Source of the DNA: Paraprevotella sp.
Lineage (GTDB): Bacteria; Bacteroidota; Bacteroidia; Bacteroidales; Bacteroidaceae
Assembly (NCBI GenBank): GCA_017937925.1
Contig: JAGBCQ010000008.1
Coordinates: forward strand, 1-64,000
Direction of reading: 5' to 3'
DNA: 64,000 bases
Below the pieces are notes generated by a model that made no database searches, was not told the origin of the DNA, and saw only the letters and a list, made by a program, of their open reading frames with translations. The translations under genes and the position numbers were made by a program. Below, piece after piece: positions 56,761-64,000 of the stretch. Within the stretch, counting starts at the first letter, position 1; the number at the start of each line of letters is the position of its first letter.

Positions 56761-57951
56761 ATGGCAGGAATTTACGTTCACATCCCCTTTTGCAAAAAGC
56801 GTTGTATCTATTGCGACTTCTATTCCACGACCTGTATGGAAGTGCAAAAACCGTATATCGAAGCTCTAGTCAACGAAATCACACTACGTGCCGATTACTT
56901 AAAAGTAAATGGTGAACTGCCATTGATTGAAACCATATATATCGGTGGGGGGACACCCACGACTCTTGAAACTCTTTCGTTGGCGAGAATACTTGACACT
57001 ATATATTGCACCTACCCTGTTGCATCGGATGCGGAAGTAACAATCGAATGTAACCCCGACGATTTATCAGACAAGAAGATTCAGGAACTTCGCCACTTAC
57101 CCATCAATAGATTAAGTATCGGCATACAGACTTTTTCAGACCCACATTTGCATTTACTTAATAGAAGACACGATAGTCAACAGGCCATTCGTGCTGTCAA
57201 GACTTGTCAAGATGTAGGTTTTGACAATATCAGTATAGACCTCATTTATGGTCTGCCTAAACAGAGCCTTGATGATTGGGCGAGCAACTTGAATATTGCC
57301 ACCGAATTGAATGTACAGCACATATCTGCTTACTCACTTATCTACGAGGAGGGAACGCGTCTGTATGAGATGCGCCAACAAGGTCAGGCAGAAGAAGCAT
57401 CCGAACAAATGAGTCTCACGATGTTCAACACACTTATCGACCACCTTGCGACTGCCGGCTTTGAACATTACGAAATTTCCAACTTCGCCCGCATCGGTTA
57501 CCGCTCTCGTCATAACTCTTCCTATTGGAAAGGCATACCCTATTTGGGATGTGGTCCTTCGGCTCATTCGTATGACGGTACGCACCGACAATGGAATAGC
57601 GCGCATCTACACAACTATATCCAAGATGTGAGCCACTGCAAAACACCAACAGACTTTATTCACGCATCATGGATAGAAAAGGAAGAATTATCCATTTATG
57701 AGCAATACAACGACCTTATCATCACTGCTCTACGCACTTCTGACGGACTGGATTTGCTCCACCTTCGGAAGAAGTTTGGCGACCAACTAACCAACTACTG
57801 CTTAAAAAACGCGTCTAAACATCTCAACAATGGTCTGCTTGAAATCATCAAAGAAAAAGAGCAGTACCCTGAAGGACTGCTCAAACTGACCCGCCAAGGT
57901 ATCTTCGTTTCCGATGGCGTTATGAGTGATTTATTATTCATCGAAGACTAA
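56761..57951 (+). CDS. hemW: Radical SAM heme chaperone HemW
   Basis: A 396-residue protein. MAGIYVHIPFCKKRCIYCDF carries the four-cysteine cluster-binding pattern CxxxCxxCxF at residues 11-20, and ETIYIGGGTPTTL and NRLSIGIQTF are family signatures. HemW binds heme and delivers it to respiratory enzymes. It is not the coproporphyrinogen oxidase it was once named after. The stop overlaps the DUF4827 stop on the other strand by a few bases. Confidence 0.93.
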   Translation: MAGIYVHIPFCKKRCIYCDFYSTTCMEVQKPYIEALVNEITLRADYLKVNGELPLIETIYIGGGTPTTLETLSLARILDTIYCTYPVASDAEVTIECNPDDLSDKKIQELRHLPINRLSIGIQTFSDPHLHLLNRRHDSQQAIRAVKTCQDVGFDNISIDLIYGLPKQSLDDWASNLNIATELNVQHISAYSLIYEEGTRLYEMRQQGQAEEASEQMSLTMFNTLIDHLATAGFEHYEISNFARIGYRSRHNSSYWKGIPYLGCGPSAHSYDGTHRQWNSAHLHNYIQDVSHCKTPTDFIHASWIEKEELSIYEQYNDLIITALRTSDGLDLLHLRKKFGDQLTNYCLKNASKHLNNGLLEIIKEKEQYPEGLLKLTRQGIFVSDGVMSDLLFIED

Positions 57952-58643
57952 TCACGCATCTCTTGATACGTAATTTCGTAGAAACACGGATACACGTTAG
58001 ATGAAGCATCACTATGTCCTTGCGAATGAGGAACAATCAAGCGTACCTTTGCTATACCCTCGTCTGCTGTCAATTGACGACCGACATTGATATAAGTCAG
58101 CGGTATCAACCAACCGGCAGGAACCACAGTTGAACCGTAGTAATTATACATTGCGCCACCACCATTTATCTTTGTGTTAAATGAAGCGGTAAATGTTCCG
58201 TAATTGTTCGTCACATCCATGATGTCCGGATTGGTCTGCCAATAAGTAGAATTATTGGAAGTCTGTATCGAATCCCTCAAAATATTGAATTCGGTATATC
58301 TACAAATAATACGCTTGCGTTCTCCGGATTTCAGTTTCTCACCCGGACCTTTTCGCACGATTTGCATATAGACACCTTTATTCTCGAATACCACATATTC
58401 ATTACGCTCCAAGTTGGTCGTGCTATCCTGTGCATAAAAAGTTGATTCGGATATGGTATTTATCTTACCGACATGAATCAATGGTTCGCCATCACTTGAA
58501 TAAATCGTCACGTCACGTCCGATAAAAGAATTTATGGCATCACGTTCCTTTTCCCTTTGCTCGGCATACGTTTCTTCATCCTTACAACTTTGGTATGAAA
58601 AGCCAAACAAGAGTACCATCAATGTATATAACACTTTTCTCAT
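57948..58643 (-). CDS. DUF4827 lipoprotein
   Basis: A 231-residue lipoprotein with lipobox SYQSC at Cys20. A short Glu-rich helix (23-40) precedes a beta-rich domain (NSFIGRDVTIYSSDGEPLIHVGKI) ending in PHSQGHSDASSNVYPCFYEITYQEMRD, the DUF4827 signature as I recall it. The fold may be FKBP-like but no catalytic site is clear. It follows the DHH gene by 17 bp. Confidence 0.8.
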   Translation of the reverse strand: MRKVLYTLMVLLFGFSYQSCKDEETYAEQREKERDAINSFIGRDVTIYSSDGEPLIHVGKINTISESTFYAQDSTTNLERNEYVVFENKGVYMQIVRKGPGEKLKSGERKRIICRYTEFNILRDSIQTSNNSTYWQTNPDIMDVTNNYGTFTASFNTKINGGGAMYNYYGSTVVPAGWLIPLTYINVGRQLTADEGIAKVRLIVPHSQGHSDASSNVYPCFYEITYQEMRD

Positions 58644-58660
58644 ATTCTCATGTACTTACT

Positions 58661-59707
58661 TTAATTCTTACATTTTCCTGTCAATAAGGCAGCATATTTC
58701 TTCAGAGCGACGCGTACCAACTGCTCCGCCTCTTCCATAGAACAAGTCAACTCGCCACCGGCTGCATTCAAATGACCGCCACCATTGAAAAATTCCGCAG
58801 CCATTTTATTGCATGGAAAGTCATCGACCGAACGCATTGACACTCTAATTACCTTGCGCTCGGTGTCCTCTCTCAAGAATACTGACAATTTTGATTTATT
58901 GATTTGCAAAGGCATATTCACGATGCCTTCCGTATCGCCTTTCTTGTGAGAAAAACGCCTTTGCTCCTCTCGCGTCAGCGTCATCAACGAAGCGTGATAT
59001 TCCGGGAATAATTCCAATTTGACATATAGCATATATCCCATTAGTTTCAGTCGGTCGGCAGAATAATTGTAAAACACATTGCGATAGATTTTGTCTTTAT
59101 CTATTCCTTTCTCCAACAACCGGCCTACGATGTAATAAATATCACTCCGATTGGAATTGTATGCAAAACAACCTGTATCGGTCATCATTCCGGTATAAAG
59201 GCATGTCGCTTCTTCATTCGTTATATTCTCCACTCCATCAACATCCGCCAACACTCTGAACAACAGTTCACAAGTTGAGCTCATCTCATGGCGTGACAAC
59301 ACCCATTTGCAGAAATCAGCGGGGTTCAAATGATGGTCAATCATCAACTTCGGGGCATTTGATGCCATGACCGGCTTTTCCAATCCCAACAAACGTGACG
59401 GTTCATTGTAATCCAAGCACACAAACAAATCGGCGTCCTTTAGTACTTCGTCCAATTCCTCTTCGTGCTTTTCATATACCCTTACTTGATCTGTACCCGG
59501 CATCCACTTTAAGAAGTCAGGAAAAATGTTTGGTACAACCGGAATCGCTTTCTTACCCTTCCGCCATAGATAGTGCGAGAAAGCTAATAATGCCCCCATC
59601 GCATCACCGTCGGGCGACACATGGCAAGTCACGACTATATTTTCAGCGCCTTGTATCAGCGCTAAAAAATCATGAGTTTCCGATTCCGATAATATTTTAT
59701 TAAACAT
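58661..59707 (-). CDS. nrnA: DHH family phosphoesterase, NrnA-like
   Basis: A 348-residue manganese phosphoesterase. VTCHVSPDGDAMGALLA near 28, the DHH motif in LMIDHHLNPADF near 115, TGMMTDTGCF near 165 and the DHHA1 motif FFNGGGHLNAAGGE near 310 are complete. NrnA degrades oligoribonucleotides and pAp. The start is the ATG at 59707. An upstream ATG at 59773 is rejected because it lies before the -7 element (59734-59741). The DUF4827 lipoprotein gene follows. Confidence 0.92.
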   Translation of the reverse strand: MFNKILSESETHDFLALIQGAENIVVTCHVSPDGDAMGALLAFSHYLWRKGKKAIPVVPNIFPDFLKWMPGTDQVRVYEKHEEELDEVLKDADLFVCLDYNEPSRLLGLEKPVMASNAPKLMIDHHLNPADFCKWVLSRHEMSSTCELLFRVLADVDGVENITNEEATCLYTGMMTDTGCFAYNSNRSDIYYIVGRLLEKGIDKDKIYRNVFYNYSADRLKLMGYMLYVKLELFPEYHASLMTLTREEQRRFSHKKGDTEGIVNMPLQINKSKLSVFLREDTERKVIRVSMRSVDDFPCNKMAAEFFNGGGHLNAAGGELTCSMEEAEQLVRVALKKYAALLTGKCKN

Positions 59708-59733
59708 ACGATGTACTTCACACTTTTGAGTCG

Positions 59734-59741
59734 CAAATATA
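59734..59741 (-). promoter_or_regulatory. -7 element of the DHH gene
   Basis: Reads TATATTTG on the minus strand, 26 bp before the ATG at 59707. Confidence 0.65.
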
Positions 59742-59841
59742 AAACAAAATGACGGAATAAACAAATTAACCAAAAGTTTGTAAGGAGAGACAATTCACTC
59801 GGAAAGTCCAAGTTAATTCAGCATACCGAGGTTGAAAAAAT

Positions 59842-59907
59842 GACGGACGTCCGACGTCGTGACGACAGACGTCTTGCGTTTGAATGACGGACGTCTGTCG
59901 TTTTGCT
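59842..59907. repeat. 22-bp tandem array, copy C (3 units)
   Basis: Units begin at 59842, 59864 and 59886, exactly 22 bp apart (GACGGACGTC, GACAGACGTC, GACGGACGTC). As in copies A and B the middle unit continues T instead of C after GACGTC. It lies in the gap between comEC and the DHH gene. Confidence 0.85.
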
Positions 59908-59923
59908 GATGTACGAGTAAGAA

Positions 59924-60065
59924 AAATGAAACATATTGCGCGCGTATGTGCGCGTGTGTGTTTACTATACATTTGTCACTTCATGTTTCATGTTTCATTT
60001 TGTGTCGAACCCCCTTTGTGGACGCGGTTTTTAGAGTGAAACATGATGTTTCACCATGTTTCATT
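59924..60065. repeat. Dispersed hairpin element, copy 2
   Basis: The left arm AAATGAAACAT (59924-59934) and right arm ATGTTTCATGTTTCATTTT (59983-60001) enclose a CG/TG alternating tract (about 59938-59961). CCCTTTGTGGACGCGGTTTT begins the second block at 60012, then AGAGTGAAACATGATGTTTC. This is the same order and similar spacing as at 231-374. Confidence 0.8.
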
Positions 60066-60083
60066 CCATTTTGACTATAAAAA

Positions 60084-61664
60084 TCACGAAATAACAAGCG
60101 TTAAAAACAAGATAATCATCGCTACAAGCATGCACTTCATCCACACTACAAGACGCAATTCATTTTTTACAAGAAGAACCATCAACAACGCATATATAGC
60201 CCACAATGTCCATGCGGAATAATCAATATTTATGACCGAATAAGGGAGTTTTGCAAAGAATCTTAATACTCCGTTCTGCATTCCGACCAAGCTATCAATC
60301 ATAAAAGCTACCGGTACAACCAATATATTCGTACTAACGGCCAAAACTAACGCCGGCATCAAATATATCAACAGTGCGGTAAGTGGCGTTATCACCAACG
60401 TCGCCAATGCTGAATATGGCGCAAATGTTCCAAATACAAATGCTACTAAAGGAATGGTAAATAATTGTGCCGAGAACGATACCAACATACTTTGTACCAC
60501 CCACTTCGTATATCGCCATTGCATAACTGGATGGTTTACACACCTTGGATAAAGCCACAAAATACCGAACATCGCCAAGAAAGACAGACGGAACCCAACA
60601 TCCCAAAGCAACATAGGGCTGACAGTCAGCATCAGCACTGCGCTGACACACAATGAATTCAACGAAAACCCTTCACGTCCCAAAAATGAACCCAACAACA
60701 TCAATGAATACATGACTGAGGCACGTACCAACGATGCCGGCAGACCTGCTATAAACGTATAACTCCATACAAAAAATAATATCAAACCAACACCTAACAG
60801 TTTTGAAATAGTCCGCCTACAAAAACGCAAAAGCAACAAGTTGAATACCGCGACCAAAAAACTAAGGTGCATCCCTGACAACGCCAACACATGACTGACT
60901 CCTACATCTGAATAAAGTTCTTTGATCTCATTATCAAGTTCTGAACGCTCACCTAATGTCAATGCCGGAAACAAAGCTAAAGATTCGGTTGAAAGATTCG
61001 CTTGTTTGTATAAACTGACCAATTTATCACGTATCTTTAATGCAAATATCCTTGCACGCAACATCAACGGAACACCATAAATGGGAACCGATTCACATTG
61101 CCACCGACTTATATTCAAAAATGCTTGTCCCGAAAAGCCCTTTATCTTCATATAACGAGCATAATCAAATGTCATCGTTTCTTTATTTGTCAATTCCTGA
61201 ATGCGGGCATGGAATGTCAGCGCATCGCCTACCTGCAAACGCTCTGATAAAGAATCACGCTGTATCATCAAGCGTACTTTTTTACTCGCATCAGGATAAT
61301 TATATGCTATATCTAGCGTTTGCGCATCGACACGCACCCACCGGGCTCCTATTTGAGGTGTCGTCACAAGAACGACCCTATAAGTCATAGGTTCAGACGC
61401 CCATTTTACTTTTACGGCATTCCAAGAACTTACAGAACGCCATGTACCGAAAAGGAAGAAAGAAAGAAACAAGAAAACACCCAGTCCTATCACCGGGATA
61501 GAAACAAACCGGTTTCCTCTCAGAGAACATTTGTAGGAGAAATACAAACATACTATTCCTGCGACAACCAATAAAAAGAGAATTACGGAAGCTACCTCAC
61601 CTGTGTGTGTGATGTTCAACAAAGACTCACCCAGAGCGAGACCTAACAAAAGCGGAAGTGCCAA
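60084..61664 (-). CDS. comEC: ComEC/Rec2 family membrane protein
   Basis: At least 526 residues. Two or three N-terminal helices, a DUF4131-like beta domain (about 80-200), and the Rec2/competence domain with many membrane helices (DVGVSHVLALSGMHLSFLVAV, FIAGLPASLVRASVMYS). No metallo-beta-lactamase domain follows. The start is uncertain. The TTG at 61664 is the first usual start codon, but family-like sequence (RKYPFLRL) continues 16 codons upstream to the rpe stop with no ATG or GTG and only CTG at 61712. The family imports DNA, but competence is unproven here. Confidence 0.85.
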   Translation of the reverse strand: MALPLLLGLALGESLLNITHTGEVASVILFLLVVAGIVCLYFSYKCSLRGNRFVSIPVIGLGVFLFLSFFLFGTWRSVSSWNAVKVKWASEPMTYRVVLVTTPQIGARWVRVDAQTLDIAYNYPDASKKVRLMIQRDSLSERLQVGDALTFHARIQELTNKETMTFDYARYMKIKGFSGQAFLNISRWQCESVPIYGVPLMLRARIFALKIRDKLVSLYKQANLSTESLALFPALTLGERSELDNEIKELYSDVGVSHVLALSGMHLSFLVAVFNLLLLRFCRRTISKLLGVGLILFFVWSYTFIAGLPASLVRASVMYSLMLLGSFLGREGFSLNSLCVSAVLMLTVSPMLLWDVGFRLSFLAMFGILWLYPRCVNHPVMQWRYTKWVVQSMLVSFSAQLFTIPLVAFVFGTFAPYSALATLVITPLTALLIYLMPALVLAVSTNILVVPVAFMIDSLVGMQNGVLRFFAKLPYSVINIDYSAWTLWAIYALLMVLLVKNELRLVVWMKCMLVAMIILFLTLVIS

Positions 61665-61715
61665 ACGCAGAAATGGATACTTACGCCATACCGATGCAAA
61701 CGTATCTGCCAGACT

Positions 61716-62366
61716 TTATAGATTTTTCAGGATACAGATTTCTTCCTCAGGATCAACGGCTTTAAATACTGCGCTACCCGCAACAAGCACATCTACACCG
61801 GCATCGACCAACCATTTACCAGTCTCGCGGTTCACGCCACCATCCACCTCAATCAAAGCATGGGAATCACTATTATCAATCATAGCGCGCAACTCGCGCA
61901 CCTTATCAAGTGTATGTGTAATGAATTTCTGACCTCCGAAGCCCGGATTCACTGACATCAACATCACGATGTCCAACTCCTCTATGATATCCACAAGTGT
62001 TGAGACCGGCGTTGCAGGATTCAATGTCACACCCGCCTTCATACCATTTTCTTTTATCATCTGAATGACACGATGCAGATGAGGACAAGCCTCAACATGA
62101 ACATTCATACTATACGCTCCCAAATCACGCACCTCATTGATAAACTTCTCCGGTTGCACAATCATCAGATGCACGTCCAATGGTTTCTTACATAATTGAG
62201 CAACGTATTTCAACACCGGGAATCCGAAAGAAATATTCGGGACGAATACACCGTCCATAATGTCAATATGCAACCAATCGCACTCACTGTTATTTATCAT
62301 TTCCATGTCCGATGCCAAATCGGCAAAATTAGCGGACAACAAGGAAGGAGCCACAAGATTTTTCAT
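61716..62366 (-). CDS. rpe: Ribulose-phosphate 3-epimerase
   Basis: Interconverts ribulose 5-phosphate and xylulose 5-phosphate in the pentose phosphate pathway. The 216 residues begin MKNLVAPSLLSANFADLASD, with DWLHIDIMDGVFVPNISFG (metal ligands), HLMIVQPEKF, MSVNPGFGGQKF and EVDGGVN as TIM-barrel motifs. The stop TAA at 61716-61718 is in the same frame as the comEC coding region. Confidence 0.97.
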   Translation of the reverse strand: MKNLVAPSLLSANFADLASDMEMINNSECDWLHIDIMDGVFVPNISFGFPVLKYVAQLCKKPLDVHLMIVQPEKFINEVRDLGAYSMNVHVEACPHLHRVIQMIKENGMKAGVTLNPATPVSTLVDIIEELDIVMLMSVNPGFGGQKFITHTLDKVRELRAMIDNSDSHALIEVDGGVNRETGKWLVDAGVDVLVAGSAVFKAVDPEEEICILKNL

Positions 62367-62408
62367 ATCACATAGAGATTAGTGGAACTACATAGCACAA
62401 AGTTATAT

Positions 62409-62438
62409 GAAAAATCCTACATGAACAAGCATGTAGGA
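62409..62438 (-). terminator. Terminator of the sigma factor unit
   Basis: TCCTACATG pairs with CATGTAGGA (6-nt loop), followed on the minus strand by TTTTTC, 29 bp after the 43-residue ORF. Confidence 0.85.
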
Positions 62439-62467
62439 CTTAAAAAGTTAATTCGTCAAGGAAGGGT

Positions 62468-62599
62468 TTAACCTAACATCATACGGGCAAACTCACCGTC
62501 ACCGTACTCAAGTTCCTTATAATTTTGTGCAAACAAGCGCAAGAATGCCAATGTTTTGCGTGATGGTCCTTGAATTGTTTCGTGTAGTTTTATATCCAT
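62468..62599 (-). CDS. 43-residue small protein after the sigma factor
   Basis: ATG at 62599, stop at 62468. It starts MDIKLHETIQGPSRKTLAFL and ends EFARMMLG. A perfect AGGAGG Shine-Dalgarno lies 5 bp before the ATG, rare in this phylum. It is charged, with no membrane helix. It lies 75 bp after the ECF sigma factor gene and just before an intrinsic terminator, so it is probably cotranscribed and could modulate the sigma factor, by inference. It was not recognised as a known family. Confidence 0.7.
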   Translation of the reverse strand: MDIKLHETIQGPSRKTLAFLRLFAQNYKELEYGDGEFARMMLG

Positions 62600-62674
62600 A
62601 AGCCTCCTGTTTAAGTTTCTATTATAGAAACGCACAAGCAGACCTTTTAGTATATAAATCTTGAGATATTTTTA

Positions 62675-63265
62675 TCAGATGGCCAAGTGAAGTTCTTTCT
62701 TTATTGCCAAACGGCGCAAATTGAGCAGAGCATAACGCATACGGCCCAATGCCGTATTGATGCTAACTCCCGTTACCTCAGCAATTTCTTTGAACGACAG
62801 ACCTTGATAGTAACGCATGAATACAACTTCTTTTTGATTTTGAGGCAGATGTTCAATCAGCATCTTCACATCGTCAAGAACCTGTTCATGTACCATCTTC
62901 GTTTCAACATTGGCTTCGGATAGTTTCATGTCATTGAACAAATCGTACTCCACATCGTCGTTTGACACACAGTTCTCATTTTTGTTTTGACGGAAATAGT
63001 CAATAATAAGATTGTGGGCTATACGAGTGAGCCATGCTTGGAACTTACCATTCTCTACGTAGCGACCTTGTTGAATGGTCACAATGGCTTTCATAAACGT
63101 ATCTTGAAAAATGTCGTCGGCAGCATCTTGATTGCGTACTACGAACAATATATAAGAGAAAAGTTTCTCTTGATACCTCTCTAATAAAACATTGAATGCG
63201 TTGTTATTGCCTTCCGCATAAAGTTTAACCAACACTTCGTCGGTAAACCGGACTAGATTATTCAT
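62675..63265 (-). CDS. ECF-type RNA polymerase sigma factor
   Basis: A 196-residue sigma-70 family protein of the ECF group. Region 2 (about 25-95; FSYILFVVRNQDAADDIFQDTFMKAI, WLTRIAHNLIIDYFRQ) binds the -10 element and region 4 (about 135-190; QKEVVFMRYYQGLSFKEIAEVTGVSINTALGRMRYALLNLRR) the -35. No anti-sigma gene is adjacent. The gene after it is the 43-residue ORF. The name rpoE is often given to such genes in Bacteroides, but the regulon is unknown. Confidence 0.95.
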   Translation of the reverse strand: MNNLVRFTDEVLVKLYAEGNNNAFNVLLERYQEKLFSYILFVVRNQDAADDIFQDTFMKAIVTIQQGRYVENGKFQAWLTRIAHNLIIDYFRQNKNENCVSNDDVEYDLFNDMKLSEANVETKMVHEQVLDDVKMLIEHLPQNQKEVVFMRYYQGLSFKEIAEVTGVSINTALGRMRYALLNLRRLAIKKELHLAI

Positions 63266-63454
63266 TCTTCCTTAATTTTATTCGTTAAGTAAGAGTGTTT
63301 CGATAGGCAATATACTTTTAATTGGTTAAATAAATTATACAAACTCGTTGCAAATAAAAGAACTTTTTGGCAAACTCACAAACTTTTTGGAGAAAAAGTG
63401 ACATAATGCCCCATCACAGGGGAAGAAAAAAGAACGATAAAGGAAGTGTTTTTG

Positions 63455-63485
63455 TTGTCTAAGACCATCAAAAAAATTATATTTG
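63455..63485 (+). promoter_or_regulatory. Promoter of the right-edge GH43 gene
   Basis: TTG (63455-63457) and TATATTTG (63478-63485) are 20 bp apart. The ATG lies 43 bp further. Upstream, AACTTTTTGG occurs twice (about 63360-63390). Confidence 0.65.
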
Positions 63486-63528
63486 CAGACATAAACCGAT
63501 AAAAAACACGGAACTAATTCTAACCATT

Positions 63529-64000
63529 ATGAAAAAGACATTTTTACTTTTATGCTTCATTTTAAGCATTGCAAGTTTGGAAAGCTTGGCACAGAACGAA
63601 CAAAATCAAGACAACAAGGCAAAACGCAGATGGCGCCGACCCGCATCGGTCCTACACCCCGATGTTCACGACCCGGTCATGGCAAAGGGTGAGGACGGCA
63701 GATACTATATGTTTGCCACAGGTATGGGTGTAGGTGTGATGTCAAGCGCCGACATGAAAGAATGGAAATTTGAACCGTCAGTCTTGAAAGAGATTCCGCA
63801 ATGGGCCATGGACACCGTTCGTGGATACCGCGGTCACACTTGGGCTCCGGACATCAGCTACCATAAAGGGTTATGGCACTTGTACTACTCATGTTCCACA
63901 TTCGGTAAAAATGGTAGTGCAATAGGATTGGCTGTTAATAAAACATTAGACCCTCAATCACCGGATTTCGGTTGGGAAGACAAAGGTATGGTTATTGCAT
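63529..64000 (+). CDS. GH43 arabinanase-like protein, truncated by window end
   Basis: 157 codons are visible, running off the right edge. Signal peptide at 1-21 (ending SLA/QN). The propeller begins VLHPDVHDPVMAKGEDGRYY with the GH43 base Asp in HDPVM near residue 50, followed by HTWAPDISYHKGLWHLYYS, a motif strongly associated with endo-1,5-alpha-L-arabinanase-type GH43 members. The acid Glu should lie beyond the window. It could be followed by further arabinan genes, which cannot be seen here. Confidence 0.88.
   Translation, partial: MKKTFLLLCFILSIASLESLAQNEQNQDNKAKRRWRRPASVLHPDVHDPVMAKGEDGRYYMFATGMGVGVMSSADMKEWKFEPSVLKEIPQWAMDTVRGYRGHTWAPDISYHKGLWHLYYSCSTFGKNGSAIGLAVNKTLDPQSPDFGWEDKGMVIA

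Overview
The window is a chromosomal segment of a member of the Bacteroidales, most likely a Prevotellaceae (Prevotella-like) species. The evidence is the LpxC-FabZ fusion, an RprXY-type two-component pair, the EF-G2 paralog, PnuT next to thiamine pyrophosphokinase, many secreted glycoside hydrolases and S9 peptidases, and the phylum promoter (TAnnTTTG at -7, TTTG near -33) in front of many genes. No tRNA, rRNA, insertion sequence, prophage or CRISPR array was found. The genus call is an inference.

Layout. 1-585 is a repeat-rich gap. 586-2047 (minus) holds a Spy/CpxP-like protein and a DUF5715 protein with an M15-like zinc motif. 2131-6676 (plus) is phoH-purC-menG-aroE-hydrolase. 6760-9917 is purM-prfA-pyrF. 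10219-14920 is the lipid A operon lpxD-lpxC/fabZ-lpxA with a PRiA4-like gene and miaA. 15033-22370 is a carbohydrate region without SusC/SusD: GH43 and GH128-like genes, then a secreted GH2 beta-galactosidase on the opposite strand. 22562-28220 is a three-gene unit: DUF6057 membrane protein, beta-propeller lipoprotein with one CxxCH motif, and S9 peptidase. 28548-33342 holds a GH105-DUF4861 enzyme, a radical SAM protein, and pnuT with thiamine pyrophosphokinase. 33442-39903 holds a DPP IV-like peptidase and, on the minus strand, mtaB, a glycosyltransferase, a GldB-like lipoprotein and an RsmI-like methylase. 40137-46251 holds a small repeat lipoprotein, rpsF-rpsR-rplI, an LRR protein, marR with a tiny membrane protein, and the RprXY pair. 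46479-54244 holds a membrane-anchored AraC-type sensor-regulator, a 1519-residue GH127 protein it may control, and a 60-residue protein. 54444-62599 holds EF-G2, hemW, DUF4827, a DHH phosphoesterase, comEC, rpe and a 43-residue protein behind an ECF sigma factor (62675-63265). A GH43 arabinanase-like gene runs off the right edge.

Working together: housekeeping operons (purines, pyrimidine, lipid A, menaquinone, shikimate, ribosomal proteins) alternate with secreted carbohydrate and peptide breakdown genes. GH127, GH105, GH2 and two GH43 genes point to arabinose-containing plant polymers such as arabinan or pectin side chains. The S9 peptidases fit use of proline-containing peptides.

The most unusual structure outside the genes is a non-coding repeat present three times (141-206, 28271-28358, 59842-59907): tandem 22-bp units around a GGACGTC(C/T) core, with the middle unit diverging in the same way in each copy. 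Two copies are followed by a shared element of about 143 bp that can form a long hairpin around an alternating CG/CA tract.
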